A DNA stretch of 6,692 nt. Source: Bacillota bacterium. GTDB taxonomy: Bacteria; Bacillota; Bacilli; Bacillales_B; DSM-18226. The position numbers were made by a program, and so were the translations under genes. The stretch spans positions 1-6,692 of the forward strand of contig JAUZQA010000239.1 in the NCBI GenBank assembly GCA_030705665.1, read 5' to 3'. Within the stretch, counting starts at the first letter, position 1. Each line of letters begins with the position of its first letter. A model generated the notes under the pieces. The model searched no databases and was not told where the DNA came from. It saw nothing but the letters and a program-made list of their open reading frames with translations. This document shows positions 6,177 to 6,692 of the stretch, in pieces.

Positions 6177-6692
6177 ATGAGTACTGTGTTACAAGCAAGT
6201 GAGCGTAAAGAGTTACGTAAGTCGGAAGTTAAACAGCTTCGCAACAAGGGTAATATTCCTGCAGTCATTTATGGTGCAAAAGTGGAAAGTAAGCCCGTAA
6301 CAGTGAATTCAGCCGATTTAACAAAGACAATTCGAGATGTAGGCAGAAATGGAATTATCACCCTCGATGTTAATGGCAATAAACAAGATGTGATTTTAAC
6401 CGAATTTCAATCAAACTTTATGAAAAATGAAATTACGCACGTCGACTTTTTAGCAGTCGATAAGTCTTCAAAAATAAATGTAAATGTTAAGCTTTCTCTT
6501 GTTGGGGAAGCAGTTGGAGTGAAGGATGGCGGGGTACTGCAGCAACCGCTTCATGAAATTTCAATTACGGCTAAAGCCGCCGACATTCCACCGCAGGTGG
6601 AGATTGATGTAACCAATCTCCAAGTAGGAGAAACAATCACCATTGCTGACATTCCTTCTGCTGGGGCATTTACGATTAATCATGATGACGAT
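6177..6692 (+). CDS. ctc: Ribosomal protein L25/TL5/Ctc (general stress protein Ctc), 3' end outside window
   Basis: The open frame gives 172 residues to the window edge without a stop; Ctc proteins are usually about 200 residues, so roughly the last 30 are missing. The N-terminal L25 domain (about 1-92) carries ERKELRKSEVKQLRNKGNIP, then VIYG, and ends in NEITHVDFLAVD (about 84-95). It binds 5S rRNA in the large subunit. The C-terminal TL5-type beta domain follows with LVGEAVGVKDGGVLQQPLHE and the IPPQVEIDVTNLQVGE stretch. In B. subtilis Ctc is sigma-B induced and joins ribosomes under stress. The start at 6177 is preferred over an in-frame ATG at 6150: AGGAAGGTG (6162-6170) is 6 bases upstream and the family begins close to this point. 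It sits 115 bases after prs, with both readthrough and its own sigma-B promoter possible. Confidence 0.95.
   Translation, partial: MSTVLQASERKELRKSEVKQLRNKGNIPAVIYGAKVESKPVTVNSADLTKTIRDVGRNGIITLDVNGNKQDVILTEFQSNFMKNEITHVDFLAVDKSSKINVNVKLSLVGEAVGVKDGGVLQQPLHEISITAKAADIPPQVEIDVTNLQVGETITIADIPSAGAFTINHDDD

Overview
This is a chromosomal window from a low-GC, Gram-positive, endospore-forming bacterium of the Bacillaceae. It carries the familiar Bacillus gene order veg - sspF - ispE - purR - yabJ (ridA) - spoVG - glmU (gcaD) - prs - ctc, all on the + strand. SspF and SpoVG imply a spore former. The proteins resemble their B. subtilis counterparts closely in length and motifs, as I recall those, but are not identical, so this is a related genus or species. 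I cannot name it from sequence alone.

Layout. Bases 1-210 are the 3' end of veg, closed by a strong terminator (221-252). sspF (360-545) is a small stand-alone gene with a possible sigma-G promoter and its own terminator (604-633). The 363-base gap before ispE holds that terminator, a roughly 145-base palindromic repeat (about 637-781) unlike the surrounding DNA, and a likely sigma-A promoter. ispE (909-1778, GTG start) makes isoprenoid precursors. Between ispE and purR lie two opposed PurBox-like operators flanking an extended -10 promoter, which points to PurR autoregulation. purR and yabJ overlap by one base and end at a terminator whose loop contains the yabJ stop codon. An AT-rich tract and a good sigma-H promoter precede spoVG, which has its own terminator. 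glmU and prs follow as an operon 28 bases apart. ctc, encoding the L25/Ctc-type ribosomal protein, starts at 6177 and runs off the window.

How the genes work together. PurR senses PRPP through its phosphoribosyltransferase-like domain, Prs makes PRPP, and YabJ is known in B. subtilis to influence PurR repression. The window therefore holds both a source and a sensor of PRPP. GlmU supplies UDP-GlcNAc for the cell wall and IspE supplies isoprenoids, including the lipid carrier used in wall synthesis. SspF and SpoVG belong to sporulation and stationary phase, and Ctc to general stress through sigma-B.

I see no unknown gene system. The items most worth a second look are non-coding: a perfect 13-bp inverted repeat whose left arm lies in the sigma-B promoter spacer and whose right arm covers the ctc ribosome binding site; the palindromic intergenic repeat; the paired PurBoxes; and the phased AT-rich tract at spoVG.
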